Source of the DNA: Ampelocalamus luodianensis
Lineage: Eukaryota > Streptophyta > Magnoliopsida > Poales > Poaceae
Direction: 5' to 3'
Assembly: GCA_036346255.1 (NCBI GenBank)
Contig: CM070628.1
Span: 3,797,840 to 3,861,839 of the forward strand
Length of the DNA: 64,000 nt
Of the stretch, positions 12,350-23,600 are shown one piece after another (position 1 is the first letter of the stretch; the number at the start of each line of letters is the position of its first letter). The notes under the pieces are model-generated. The model searched no databases and was not told where the DNA came from. It saw nothing but the letters and a program-made list of their open reading frames with translations. The position numbers and the translations under genes are program-made.

Positions 12350-13631
12350 AATCTTTAATCAATTCTAGCCATCTTCTTTGTCTGAGATTCAAGTCTGGCT
12401 GAGTGAATATGTATTTCAGACTCTTGTGGTCTGAAAATACTTCACAATGATTTCCTAGCAGATAATGCCTCCAAATTTTCAAAGAATGAACCACCGCTGC
12501 TAACTCCAAATCATGTGTGGGGTAATTTTCTTCATGAGTTCTCAACTGTCTTGAAGCATATGCCACAACTTTCCCATCTTGCATCAATACACAACCCAAT
12601 CCTTGTTTTGAAGCATCACAATAAATCTGAAAATCCTTTGCAGGATTTGGAAGTATGAGTACTGGGGTGGTGGTCAATCTGTCTTTCAACTCCTGAAAGT
12701 TTTTCTCACAATTGTCCGTCCACTTAAAAGGAATATCATTTCTGAGAAGTTGAGTGAGTGGGCGAGCAATCTTTGAGAAATTTTCTATAAATCTGCGGTA
12801 ATATCCCGCCAGACCTAAGAAACTTCTTATCTCCGTCACTGTCTTTGGCTGTCTCCATTCTTGTACTGCTCTAACTTTTTCTGGGTCGACTTTTACTCCT
12901 TCTTCGGTGATAATGTGCCCTAAAAATGACACTTCCTTCATCCAGAATTCACACTTTGAAAATTTTGCATACAACTGATGCTCTCTCAATTTGGTTAGGG
13001 CTAAATGGAGGTGTTGTTTATGCTCTTCTTCACTTTTGGAATATATCAGTATATCATCCACAAACACTACCACGAATTGATCCAAATACTCCATATAAAC
13101 TTGGTTCATCAGGTTCATGAAATATGCTGGAGCATTGGTCAATCCGAAAGGTACTACTGTGAACTCAAATAGTCCATATCTCGTAGTAAAGGCAGTTTTC
13201 TCTCGGTCTTGTTCTCTAATCTTGAGCTGGTGATATCCTGATCTCAGATCAATTTTTGAGAACACCTTGGCTCCTTTCAACTGATCAAATAAATCATCAA
13301 TTCTTGGCAAAGGATATTTGTTTTTAATAGTCACTGCATTTAAGGCCCTATAATCCACACACAACCACAAACTTCCATCATTTTTCTTAACAAACAGAAC
13401 TGGTGCAGACCAAAGCGAGACACTAGGTCGTATGAAACCTTTTTCTTCTAGTTCATCCAACTGTTTCTTGAGTTCTTTTAATTCACTAGTTGTCATTCTG
13501 TATTGTGCTTTGGTCACCGGTTTGGTCTCAGGTACCAATTCTATAGCAAGTTCAATCCTTCTATCTGGAGGTCTTCCAGGTAGTTCTTCAGGGAACACAT
13601 CCGGATATTCCTCAATCACTATCATTGGCAT
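12273..13631 (-). pseudogene. Reverse transcriptase - RNase H segment of the chromovirus
   Basis: 452 codons without a stop. It starts near YPDVFPEELPG, the normal Gypsy RT entry. The RT palm runs over about residues 65-240, with KIDLRSGYHQ and the catalytic FVDDIL. RNase H follows (YCDASKQGLGCVL, then SDHKSLKYI), ending at ADALSRK. The frame is lost immediately after ADALSRK by an indel near 12285. All polymerase and RNase H signature residues are present in this stretch, so it is the best preserved part of the element. Confidence 0.9.
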
Positions 13632-13640
13632 GGTGGTTTC

Positions 13641-14225
13641 TTAAATAGCACTGTAAACCTTTCTTTTCTGCTCCTTCATCAATGATTGGTCTGTTACCAC
13701 TGAGACTTCCTGTCCCTCTGAGCTTCTCAGAATTACCGTCTTCTTATCACAATCAATTGTGGCCTTATACTTTGATAACCAATCCATTCCCAAAATAACA
13801 TCTATGCCTTTCATCTGGAGTACCAACAACTCTGTTCTGAAACTAACTCCTTGAATCTCTAGGTTCAGGTCACTACACTTATATTGAGATTTCATTCTAG
13901 TCCCGGGTGTTTGCAACACATAGGGATTTGGTAAAGCAACAAAAGGCAAACAACTCTCCACAGCAAAATCCAAAGAAATAACTGAATGGGTAGCCCCTGG
14001 ATCAAAAAGAACCAAAGCTAATCTTGCATGAAGTAGAAACATACCAACAATGACATCGGTGGCTTCAGCTGCGTCCTGAGTGGTGATGTGATTGATCTTC
14101 CCTTGTGATGGTGCTCGTGAGTTGTCCTCCTCCGAGAATCGCCCCGATCGCCTAGGTTGGATTCTAGGCTGTAGCATTCCTCCTCTGTTGGCTTGGGAGG
14201 TGGGAGGAGTCCGATTGCTTTGCAT
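13641..14225 (-). pseudogene. Retroviral-type aspartic protease segment
   Basis: A 194-codon open segment with the aspartic protease fold typical of Gypsy elements: the LFDPGATHS flap-side motif near residue 80 and ILGMDWL near residue 155. In most relatives the active site reads D-S-G-A; here it is D-P-G-A, which may impair catalysis. It ends at a stop 10 bases before the RT segment starts. The upstream part is a basic linker following the gag zinc knuckle. Confidence 0.85.
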
Positions 14226-14298
14226 CTGGTTTCTTGCTTGGGCTTTAGCCGCATCTCACGACATATTCTTCAACGGACATCGTCCCTTGAAGTGACCA

Positions 14299-15274
14299 TC
14301 ATCCACAATGATAGCAACTTAAGGATTTCTGAGGACAATCCTTTTGATGATGGTTTTGTCCACAATTATAACATTGAATTGTGGTGGTCCGGTTTCCACT
14401 GAAAGCTGGTCTTGCTGTTGGATTCATAGGTGGTCTTGGCGCTGAATTCATAGGTGGTCTTGGTTGGAATCTGAAGGATGGTGGTGGCATCATTCTCCCC
14501 CTTGGTGCACTTGAAGATGGAACCATTTGCTTCATCTTTCTCTTTCTAGTTTCTTCCATTTCACCTCTGGCTTCTTCTGAGATTAACAACTTGTTTACCA
14601 TGGAAGCCAAGTCAGGGAAATCAAGGGCTGAGATGTGAAACTTTAGTGTCCTTGTGAAAACTTTTCCATTTTCTTAGCTTCTGTATCCACATCCAGTGGG
14701 GCATACCTTGCCAATTGATTAAATTGGTGAAGGTATTCATCCTTCATCACGACCTCCTTGCTTGAGAGCGAGAAACTCTCGCGCTTAGCCGCAATGTGCC
14801 TTCAGGGGACATGGGCTTTGTGGAATGCTTCCAAATTTGCCCATGGAATATCTCTCGCTGGATGCAGAGTGCGTGATTCATCCACCATGCTGCCGCTTGA
14901 CCTTGAAGTTGATGAGATGCAAACAAAGTCTTTTCTTTATCATTGCATTGGATGGTATCTAACTTCCTCTCAATATCACGTAGCCAATCATCAGCTGCTA
15001 GAGGATCTGGTGATACTGTGAAAGTTGGGGGTCTTGTCTTCTGGAAATCTGTCCATCTGAAACCTGGGGTTGTTCCTCCATTATTGCCTCCGGAGGGATG
15101 TCCGATTGGTGATCTGGTGGCAATCTGCTCAAGAAGCCTGGTGTGCTGTTCCATCATTCTTGCTCGATTCTCATTCACTTGATATCTGTTTCTCTCCATC
15201 ATGGCCATAACTTCTGCCAAAGTCGGTTGTTGTCCTGTTGATTTAGCCTCATTGTTTTTGTTGTTGTCAGACAT
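14299..15274 (-). pseudogene. Gag (capsid and zinc knuckle) of the chromovirus, broken
   Basis: Starts MSDNNKNNEAKS at 15274. The first frame (to about 14747) holds the N-terminus and the start of the capsid domain, ending around AAAWWMNHA. After a frameshift, the proline-rich region and the zinc knuckle CYNCGQNHHQKDC are read from 14610 to 14299. The knuckle spacing is one residue short of the usual CX2CX4HX4C. A second Cys pair (CYHCG) is cut by another frameshift near 14299. Gag forms the particle and binds RNA; this copy cannot make a continuous one. Confidence 0.82.
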
Positions 15275-15676
15275 CTTAGGAATGCAAATCTGCAGTGGTT
15301 TTGACCAAACATAGAAGGTAAGTAAGATTCAGATTTTTAAGATAAGTGGTGAAGGGAATAGGTAAGTACTTAAGACGAGAAGAAGGAAAAGACTTTTGAC
15401 AGGGGTGATATATAGATACTGATAGGGAAAACAACTTTATTGTATTTCACATAGGTCTACACACTTATCTTACAAAAGCTGGATATATACTACTTAGAGT
15501 ATATTACACAACCTTTATTACAAGCAAAAGTCGTACTAGACTAGGGTAGCTCTACACTATCGTTCTCTGAAGACTTGACGAGGATTCTACCACCCATCTG
15601 ATAGAGGGTTGCTGGTGGTGTAATGGATCACTTCCTCTGGATCCTTCTCTTCTTCTTTTTCAGTAGCCTTTTTCAC
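15275..15676 (-). other. Spacer between the extra ORF and gag
   Basis: About 400 bp of AT-rich untranslated sequence inside the chromovirus. No ORF, repeat or known site is visible. It probably served as leader for gag translation. Confidence 0.5.
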
Positions 15677-16438
15677 CTAACGACTGGGCCCTTCATCTGC
15701 AACTTTTTCCTTTCCCTTGGCGGATCCTCGGAAAAGGCGCCGGTAGTTGCGCGCTATGCCCGTTGGGTGAGGGCGCGCGCCAGGAGGTGATTCTGGAGTA
15801 TAATCTGGTGATGCTGGGGTATAGTCAGGCGATCTTGGAGTAACATCTGCCATCGGGTCAGCAAGAGGGTTGGGACTCTCACCACAGACAGATCCGGATC
15901 CCAGATCCAAAGCATCACGGCGAGCTATTTCTCTTTGCAGATTACGTCCCACTCGCTTGGCCAAGTAATACTTCCGATGCATTGTATGATACTCACTCAG
16001 AATCCTGTTGTAAATAACTTCTTGTGTCACTATGTGCATGGCAGCTTCATGGAGTCTTGGGTCTTCATCATCATCTGGCATGGAGACAATGGCACTGAGT
16101 CCATCGTCCCCCTCTTGTGGGATAAGCTGGAATTCAGAGTCTTCAAATTCGTCATCATAGTATTGACGGAGGTGCAGAACCGCCCGTCGTGCTGCATCTT
16201 GTATAGCATCTCTTTCCTGGCGACGATAGCCCACAAACCGACACTCAGTGTCTGGTCTGTAAGCCAATGGAACCAAGGTCACCCATGCCTTCCACTGATA
16301 TCTTCTGTTGTGAATCATTTGCTCGATAGTGTGGAAAGTGGGTAGCTGGCCAGTTGTCGCTCCCAGGTGATGTAGCATTCTCCATAGTTTTGAGGCCCAT
16401 CCTCTCAGTTCTGCAGGCTCAGAGTATGAATTTGGCAT
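15677..16438 (-). CDS. Additional ORF upstream of gag in the chromovirus
   Basis: An intact 253-codon minus-strand ORF between the primer site and gag. No retroviral enzyme motif is visible. The N-terminal half is globular and aromatic (RRYQWKAWVTLVPL); the middle is acidic (YDDEFEDSEF). The C-terminal part holds a short tandem repeat, SPDYTPASPDYTPESP, ending in a basic and lysine-rich tail. It has no frameshift while gag and pol have several. A distantly similar, broken reading frame sits in the same place in the Gypsy element at 63384. Its role is unknown. Extra ORFs before gag are known in some plant Gypsy lineages; I do not know this one's function. Confidence 0.6.
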   Translation of the reverse strand: MPNSYSEPAELRGWASKLWRMLHHLGATTGQLPTFHTIEQMIHNRRYQWKAWVTLVPLAYRPDTECRFVGYRRQERDAIQDAARRAVLHLRQYYDDEFEDSEFQLIPQEGDDGLSAIVSMPDDDEDPRLHEAAMHIVTQEVIYNRILSEYHTMHRKYYLAKRVGRNLQREIARRDALDLGSGSVCGESPNPLADPMADVTPRSPDYTPASPDYTPESPPGARPHPTGIARNYRRLFRGSAKGKEKVADEGPSR

Positions 16439-16678
16439 CTTCCTGACAATCGAAAAGTTGAGATTTAGTCAAGAGGAGATAAATTCTTTTTAGTAAAACA
16501 AAACAAGTTTTTTTTTTTTCAAAATCTATAGTGAGATGAGATAGCAAGAGAAAGGAAAAAGACGGCAATTTAATACTTATATTTTTGTTTTTGAAAATTC
16601 TTTTGTAATTTTTGAAATTAGCATTTTAAACGTCTTCAATCCTATAACCAAGCTAAGGTCTCAATTTACGGTCAAGCT

Positions 16679-16691
16679 GGCTCTGATACCA
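16679..16691 (-). other. Primer binding site of the chromovirus
   Basis: The minus strand reads TGGTATCAGAGCC four bases inside the 5' LTR. This is the standard complement of the 3' end of initiator tRNA-Met and fixes both the orientation and the inner LTR edge. Confidence 0.93.
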
Positions 16692-16695
16692 CTTT

Positions 16696-19613
16696 TGTAA
16701 CAGCCCCGGATGTGGGACCGCTAGAATTCTTACAATCGTCGGAGATGTTGGTTGTAAAGACGTGGTTTCACAAGCAAGCAAACGATAACGCCAAAGGCAA
16801 ACTTTTATTACAGCAGCTATGGCTTAACAGCCATTTTGAGAGCGGAAGTGGGCATCCAAGCCCAAACGTATATATTACAAAGCAAAAGTGAGCCGAAACC
16901 ACAGGCAAGCTTGGGCGTAAAAGAGACCCTAATACCAAGAGTAAATCCGCCCCACGCTTCTTCCTGAAAGCTGGGGTCACCTGACTCTTCCCAAAACTCC
17001 TCTGTTGATGTTTAGCAAGAATGAGTACAACTACCGTACTCAGCAAATTGCATGGAAATTCTATTTAACTACATGCTAGGATCATCAATGGAGGGTATAG
17101 TTTTACCAATACAGGTATATGTGGAATGCAATAGTTGAATTTAATAGCTATATAGTAATTTAAAAACAGTAAAACGATAATAAGTATAATCACAGGGGTT
17201 TTTAACATCTGAGATTACCAATTAACATCTGTAAAAGCCTACTTATGCCTTGTATATTGGAATCACCCATGAACACAACTTCATTAACCGGAAGCACGGC
17301 GTATTCGAATACCATTAATTATTCACTCTGCAGAGTTGCCCAACTTTACCCACATGATATCTCAAACTCGTACTGTCATGCAATATACACGCAACACGTT
17401 AGCGTGCGACTGAGCTGAGATAACCAAGCTTTTTCACTGCTCAACCTCTCTAGTCTCTACACGGTAGGTCTACATCCATACAGCTCGGGAGATCACCGGC
17501 CAATAGTGGAATCCGCACTCCGAGTCTGACGGGCCCATACCGTTGTGCAATTCAGAGGGTGCCCTAAACGGTCCACCCCTGATCCACTCCCATTCCGCGG
17601 CTGTTCTATCACACAAGCAACAGTTGACATCCTGTAGATATTCAATCGGATGAGCAGTGTACTAAGCCAGGGAGGAATGACCACGCATGTGGTTGAGCGG
17701 TTTTTGTGTCTCATTATTTGGCACAAGGTTCTTGTCCTTACTGTCATCCAGTGAGGCGATGGCCCAACACCAACTCGTGGCTGTCCACCTCCAGATCTCA
17801 CTGATGACTCACTTTTAAACGAGTAAATTGAATTGTCCAACTTCCTGGACAATTCTCAACTCTCCACCAAAACCTATTGGCCTAAAGCCAACCTTCCATA
17901 TGAGTATTTAGAAATGAGATTTGTATGACATTGTGGAATAATTTCTATTATTTTATGTGGACTAGGTTTGTCAATGTGAACATGGCTTACAAGAATGGGT
18001 GGTTTGATATGTGGAGTGAAGGGTTTTTAACTATTTAGCATGGCATTCCAAAGTACTTTATTCTAATTGAAATAATTAGCTAAAATATGCTAATGAAAGT
18101 AATAATATAAAATATACGGAATGTAGGTTCAATATGTTCAAGGCATGCAACTTGCCTTCTTGCTCGTAGTCTTCGAACTGCCCCCTTTGCTTGGTGTCTG
18201 TCCGTGATGTCTCGAAATGGCTCGTCGGTGTCGAGATCTAGCGTAAGATACAAAAAATGAAATTAAATATTGGGCTCGACAAGGAATGAGCCTGACTCGA
18301 ATCCAAGTACAACAAAAATATAAAAAGAAAAGAGAAGGCAACTTAAAGAGGCAAAAAGGTTTGACAGGAGTTAGGTATGACTGAACGGGTCTAAGAATAG
18401 GCTTTATGGGTTCGATACGGTCAGAATGGATATAAAATGTTATTTTAGGGTTTTGGTGAATAGTGACCATTTTAGTGTTCATATTTAATAAACAGTAATT
18501 AACCACTAATCTAGGGTTAGGAACAGTAATTACATTGCTAAGTGAACAGTGTATGGGCTAAATTAAAAGAATGAATAGTAACTGGATTTTTTGGGTGAAC
18601 AGTGATTGAAATTACTGTGCAGTGAATAGTGTAGGCTGAAAAATAAAAATAAATAAAAGAATAAATAAAAGAATAGTCTAAAGGCTCTGACATACAAGAC
18701 TTTCAAGCCCAGTCGGCCGGCCCGCCCGAGCCCTGCGTGCGCGTCGCGCGCCTTTAGGTTACTGGCGCCGGCGAAGGCCAGCGCTTCAGTGTGGCTCGCG
18801 CGGCGGGAAGCGCCTTGGGGTGGCGGCGCACCGATGGCGGCTCGCGACGGCGACCAGCGAAGGAAAGGCGGCGCGGGGAGGGCTTCACCCAGGTAAGGCT
18901 TCTTCCTCTTGGGTTTTTGCGCGGGGTGAGTTTTGGGGAATGGGTTTCTTGGGTTTTGGGGTGACGGCGGTGAGAGAGGGCGGCGCCGGTGGGGATCCGG
19001 CGGATCTGGGGCCGGAGGGGTGGGGGAAAGGCTCGGATGCTTGAATGGGGTTTGATCCGGAGGGGAAATCGTGGGATTGGCTTACGGTGTGGGGAAACCG
19101 AGGCGACGGTGGGTCTAGCCGGTGCCGGGGACGAAGAGGGTGGAGGGGGAGGAGGTTTGGTGTGGGTTAAGGGGACCGGCGGAGGCGACTTTTATAGAAG
19201 GAAGGAGGCGGTGGAAATTGCGGCGCCAGGCGGTGACGTGGCGGTTGAGACCGTTCGCGAAGGCCGGGCCACATGGGGGGAGACGCGATTGCGGCGCCGG
19301 CGCGGCTGCGGCTTGGGGCACACGTGCGCATTGAATGCAAGGTCGGGAGGTGGCGCGGCCGGGGTGGCGACGCACTGGTGCAGCTTCTACGGGCCGGCGG
19401 CCAGAGGCGGTTGCGGGCGGCGCTTCTGGCGGCGGCGCGTGTAGGGGTGAGCAGGGAGGAGGCGGGTTCGGGCAGAGGCGCTCCCGGGGTGGGAGACGGC
19501 TTAAGCAAGAAGGGGAAAGCGGGGATGGGGCATTTGCCGAATTTTGCTGGGATTTGGAGATTCAAAATCAAACTCAGACTGAACTCAAGTTTTGAAATTT
19601 TGCAGATGTTTCA
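16696..19613 (-). repeat. 5' LTR of the chromovirus
   Basis: 2918 bp, paired with 7830-10694. It carries the same terminal bases and the same GC-rich block (18720-19500). On the minus strand the promoter should lie within it and transcribe toward lower coordinates. The differences from the 3' LTR are mostly short indels and substitutions. Confidence 0.92.
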
Positions 19614-19618
19614 ATTTT

Positions 19619-19761
19619 CCTGAATGCTATGTAGAACATCTTACATATATGCATATAGTTAAATCAAAACAAACAGCTTAAAACTCTTGCACGTGGAACA
19701 CAAACTGTATATAAGTAATTAGCAGGATGCTCACATTCTATGTCCATGCTTGTTCTAATTC
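19619..19761. other. Host sequence between the chromovirus and the GLR pseudogene
   Basis: Host DNA that was adjacent to 7824 before the Gypsy insertion. It probably holds the 3' flank of the GLR pseudogene. No feature of its own is visible. Confidence 0.5.
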
Positions 19762-20167
19762 CTATACCCTTTCCAGTACCATCTCCAGCATGCTCAGCTG
19801 AAACTGAAGGTGCTTCATCGTCAAGGCTCTGTCCTCCGGGATCGACCGTGGCGGAATCCTTACGGTTGCCGCCTTCCTTCCTGTGGCAGCCGCCGCTGCA
19901 GGTAGTGTCGGGCTGCCGCCGCAGGTAGTGTCGTGGTGGAAGAAGACGCCGTACACGGTAAGGGAGGAAGAGCGTCACGACGAAGAGCCCCTAGAAGTTC
20001 TCTAGGTTGAGACGGTACAGGTCGCCGCCGGGGCCGTCCTTGGTCGTGGCCGAGCAGTTGTACGCGGACAGCATTGCCGTCTCCAGCTTCTGGATGGTGC
20101 CGTTCTCGAACACCTGGAGGATGGCCTGCGAGATGTCGGCGAGCAGCGGCGACCCCTTGGGGAACAC
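19762..20167 (-). pseudogene. GLR pseudogene, last exon (ligand-binding S2 end and M4)
   Basis: 3' end of a plant glutamate receptor-like channel. The exon starts at an AG acceptor at 20168 and reads VFPKGSPLLADISQAIL, the conserved end of the ligand-binding S2 lobe. Next comes the disulfide-region NCSA and LNLENF, leading into the last membrane helix (GLFVVTLFLP, then YGVFF). A TAG at 19991-19993 replaces the residue after ENF, normally aromatic, and a frameshift follows within the helix near 19950. A continuing frame reaches a stop near 19762 after a short cytoplasmic tail. The stop removes M4, so this is a pseudogene end. Confidence 0.85.
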
Positions 20168-20240
20168 CTGAGACGACACACCCTAATACCCTATATAAAT
20201 GTGTCGATCAGTTAACTCTTGATCCGAGAGCTAGGTTAAT

Positions 20241-20633
20241 TGTTGAGTTAAGTTAGTTGTCTTCGAATCAGATTATGTAATAAGTTAAATGCTTGTTATT
20301 CTAGAATGTGCCCAGTATAGTTGGACATAGTCCATGTCGTTAGAAGTCAAGTTTCAGAGTCTGTTTATAACTCTGAAGATAGGGAGTTTAAACTAGGAAA
20401 GATTGGTGAGTCAGTTTAGAACTCGGTTTCGTTATTCATACGGAGTCCTGTATTTTGCTTCCCTATATAAGAAAAACGAAAAGGACGCAGGCATATCGCG
20501 TCGCAAAATCAATCTGCAGTTTTGCCTTGCTCGCGTGTGGAACTTCAAACTCAAGCTCTGTTTTGCCGGTTGCTGATAATCTACAGTTCCGCTCGTTTTG
20601 TCGGTCGCCAAGATTCTGAGCTGAGAACCAACA
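20241..20633 (+). repeat. 5' LTR of Copia 1
   Basis: 393 bp with a TATA box (CTATATAAG, about 20464-20472) that should start retroelement transcription. It ends in CCAACA two bases before the primer site. Confidence 0.93.
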
Positions 20634-20635
20634 GT

Positions 20636-20647
20636 TGGTATCAGAGC
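20636..20647 (+). other. Primer binding site of Copia 1
   Basis: TGGTATCAGAGC directly after the 5' LTR, complementary to the initiator tRNA-Met 3' end. Confidence 0.93.
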
Positions 20648-20663
20648 TTAAGGTGGCAAAGCA

Positions 20664-23600
20664 ATGTCCGGCGACAAGCAGCTCCATCGGTGCAGCGCGA
20701 TCGTCAAGTCGACCAACGACGAACTGCTTCATCGGTCGCTCGAGTCAAGCCGACGGGAAGAGGCGCCACGATCCCGATTCAATACCCAATGTTAAGCGAA
20801 ACGAATTACGGCATATGGGCCGTCAAGATGAAGTTGATCTTGCGTTCGCTGGGGTTATGGTCGGCGATCGAAGATGGAGACGAAGACGGCGACAACGACC
20901 AAGGCGCGCTGGTGGCCATCTCTCAAGCTGTACCAGACAACGTGATGATGTCAATCGCAGAGAAGGGAACGGCGAAAGAAGCTTGGGATGCGCTTAGGGA
21001 GATGCGGGTTGGCGAAGATCGGGTCAGGAAGGCACGCGCACAAGCGCTAAAACGACAACTAAGCAAATTGCAGATGGGGGAATCAGAGACCATCACCGAA
21101 TACTCCATGAAACTCACCACGCTGGTGGGTGAGATCCGTTCACTTGGCACGAAGTTTGAAGAAAGCGACGCCGTCGAGAAACTGTTCGGGTCTGTTCCAG
21201 ATCGTTTCCTCCAAATTATCGGAACGATCGAACAGTTCGGCGATGTCGCAGGGATGTCGCTCTCGGAGGCAGTCGGTCGTCTCAGAACCTTCGAGGAAGG
21301 TCTCAAGGGGCGGCGGCTCTTGAAGGACGGGGGAGATCAACTTCTCTTCACCCAAGCCGAGTGGGAAGCAAGGAACTCGACGACAAAGAAATATGAGGGC
21401 TCTAGCAACACCAGGAGAGGAGGACGTCACGGTAGAAGCCGTGGACGTGGCCGTGGACAAGGTGGAAGCCGAGGCGATGGCGACCGTGCCACTGATGAAC
21501 GAAAGCCGCGCAACTCCGACAAATCCAAGGTCAAGTGTTTCAACTGTAATGAATACGGGCACTTTGCAAAAGAATGTCCAAAACCAAACCGAAGAGAGAA
21601 GGCAAATCTCGTAACAAAGGCGAACGATGACGAACACCAACTATTGATGGCTGAAGCATGTGAACTCATCCATACAGTACCAGCGCCTAACGAGGAGGTG
21701 TTCCTGCATGAAGACAAGGTGATGCCGAAGCCGAGCAGCACCCAAAACAAGGTTTGGTACCTTGATACAGGTGCAAGTAACCACATGACCGGCTGCATGG
21801 AGAAGTTTGCTGAGATTGACATGACAGTAAAAGGCTCAGCCAAATTCGGTGTGATGCACGGTGTGGAAATACAAGGAAGAGGCTCGGTGCTGCTGGAATG
21901 TTTCACTGGTGAACATCGTATCCTCACGAACGTTTACTACATCCCGAAACTGAGAAGTAACATACTTAGCCTCGGTCAGCTGGATGAGAATGGCTGCAAG
22001 ATTGTAGTCGAAGGAGGGGTGATGTCTATCTTGGACAGAACACGCAGGACGTTGGCAACAGTGAGCAGATCAAGGAACCGGCTGTATGTGTTGCATATCA
22101 ATCCGGCTCTCCCGGAGTGCCTCCTGGCAAGAAGTACTGAAGAAGCATGGCGTTGGCACGCAAGGTACGGGCATGTGAATTTCCATGCAATGAAGGATTT
22201 GGCTCACAAGAACATGGTACATGGTATGCCCATGATTGAGCACGTGGACCGCATCTGCGATGGCTGTCTTATAGGCAAGCAGCACCGGACTCCTTTTCCG
22301 CGGTGTCCTGCACAAGCGGACCTCCTCTCGAGTTGTGGCATGGTGACTTGTGTGGGCCAATCTCGCCTGCCACACATGGAGGAAAACGATACTTCCTGCT
22401 GATGGTTGATGACTGCACAAAGTTTATGTGGCTTGTTCTAATCCAAAGCAAAGATGAAGCCTTTGATGCATTTAAGAAGATCAAGGTTGCAGCTGAGATG
22501 GAGAAGAACCTAAGACTAAAAGCCTTGCGCACCGATCGTGGCGGCGAATTCACCTCAGATGAATTTACGGACTACTGTGAGAAGCTGGGAATTAGGCGTT
22601 ACCTCACAGCGCCTTATTCTCCCCAACAAAACGGAGTAGTCGAAAGGAGGAACCGGACGGTGGTCGGCATGGCAAGAAGTCTCTTGAAGAGCATGGGAGT
22701 CCCAGGTGAGTTTTGGGGAGAAGCAGTCACTATTGCAGTTTATCTCCTGAACAGAGCACCAACAAAGAGCGTTGTCGGCAAAACACCTTACGAAGCTTAC
22801 TACAACCGCAAGCCAAGTGTTGGGCACCTCCGCACTTTCGGGTGCATTGCACACGTGAAGACAGTGACACCACACCTTCCCAAACTAGCAGATCGAAGCA
22901 AGAAAATGGTATTCATTGGGTATGATCTGAAGACAAAGGGCTACCGGATGTTTGATCCGGTGACACGACGAGTTGTGGTGACTCGTGATGCAGTGTTTGA
23001 GGAAGAGAAGAAATGGGAGTGGAGTCGAGATTCCTCGGTGGAGGTACGTCAAGCTAGTGATATCTTTACGATACACTACCCTCCTGTCACTGACTTAGGT
23101 CCTGGAGATCAAGTGACTGCATCAGACACGGCTATGCATGAAGGCACTGATGGGGGTCACGATCCCAACAATACAATCACATCTCCAGAGCATCACCCGC
23201 CGGGGCCGTCTGGCACACCAGGCACACCCAGGACAAGCCCAGGATCCGGGACACCCAACTCAGTTTCACCATATACTCCCGCAGCAACGTTGGGAGCACC
23301 GGCGTCACCTGGACCTCCACTACCTGTGGGACTCGATGCGAGTTCATCTGAAGGACCACGACGGGAGCGAGACATCAAAAGTATTTATGATGCTACATCC
23401 CCAATTGAGCTGCAGTACTCGGGACTTTGTTTACTCGGGGAGGAGGAGCCTGCAAATTTTGAAGAGGCAAATGCAAATCGAAAGTGGAGGAAAGCTATGG
23501 AGGAGGAGATGTCCTCCATCCAAAAGAATGGAACATGGCAGCTTGTTCCATTGCAGGACAGCCACAAGCCAATAGGATTGAAGTGGGTGTACAAGTTAAA

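Larger units (their letters stand above)
7830..19613 (-). mobile_element. Complete chromodomain Gypsy LTR retrotransposon (chromovirus, Tekay-like)
   Basis: An 11.8-kb LTR retrotransposon lying on the minus strand. LTRs are 7830-10694 (3' LTR) and 16696-19613 (5' LTR), each reading TGAAACATCT to GGGCTGTTACA on the minus strand. The target duplication is ATTTT at 7825-7829 and 19614-19618. The primer site is at 16679-16691. Gene order on the minus strand is an extra ORF, gag, protease, RT-RNase H, integrase and chromodomain, which is the Gypsy order; the C-terminal chromodomain marks it as a chromovirus. The coding region carries several frameshifts, and the LTRs differ by many substitutions and indels. 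It looks inactive, though with recognisable domains throughout. Confidence 0.93.

Noticed and set aside
20636..20647. tRNA-like sequence
   Set aside because: Only 12 bases complementary to the tRNA-Met 3' end. It is a retrotransposon primer site (repeated at 26343, 54522, 63181 and, on the minus strand, 16679), not a tRNA gene.
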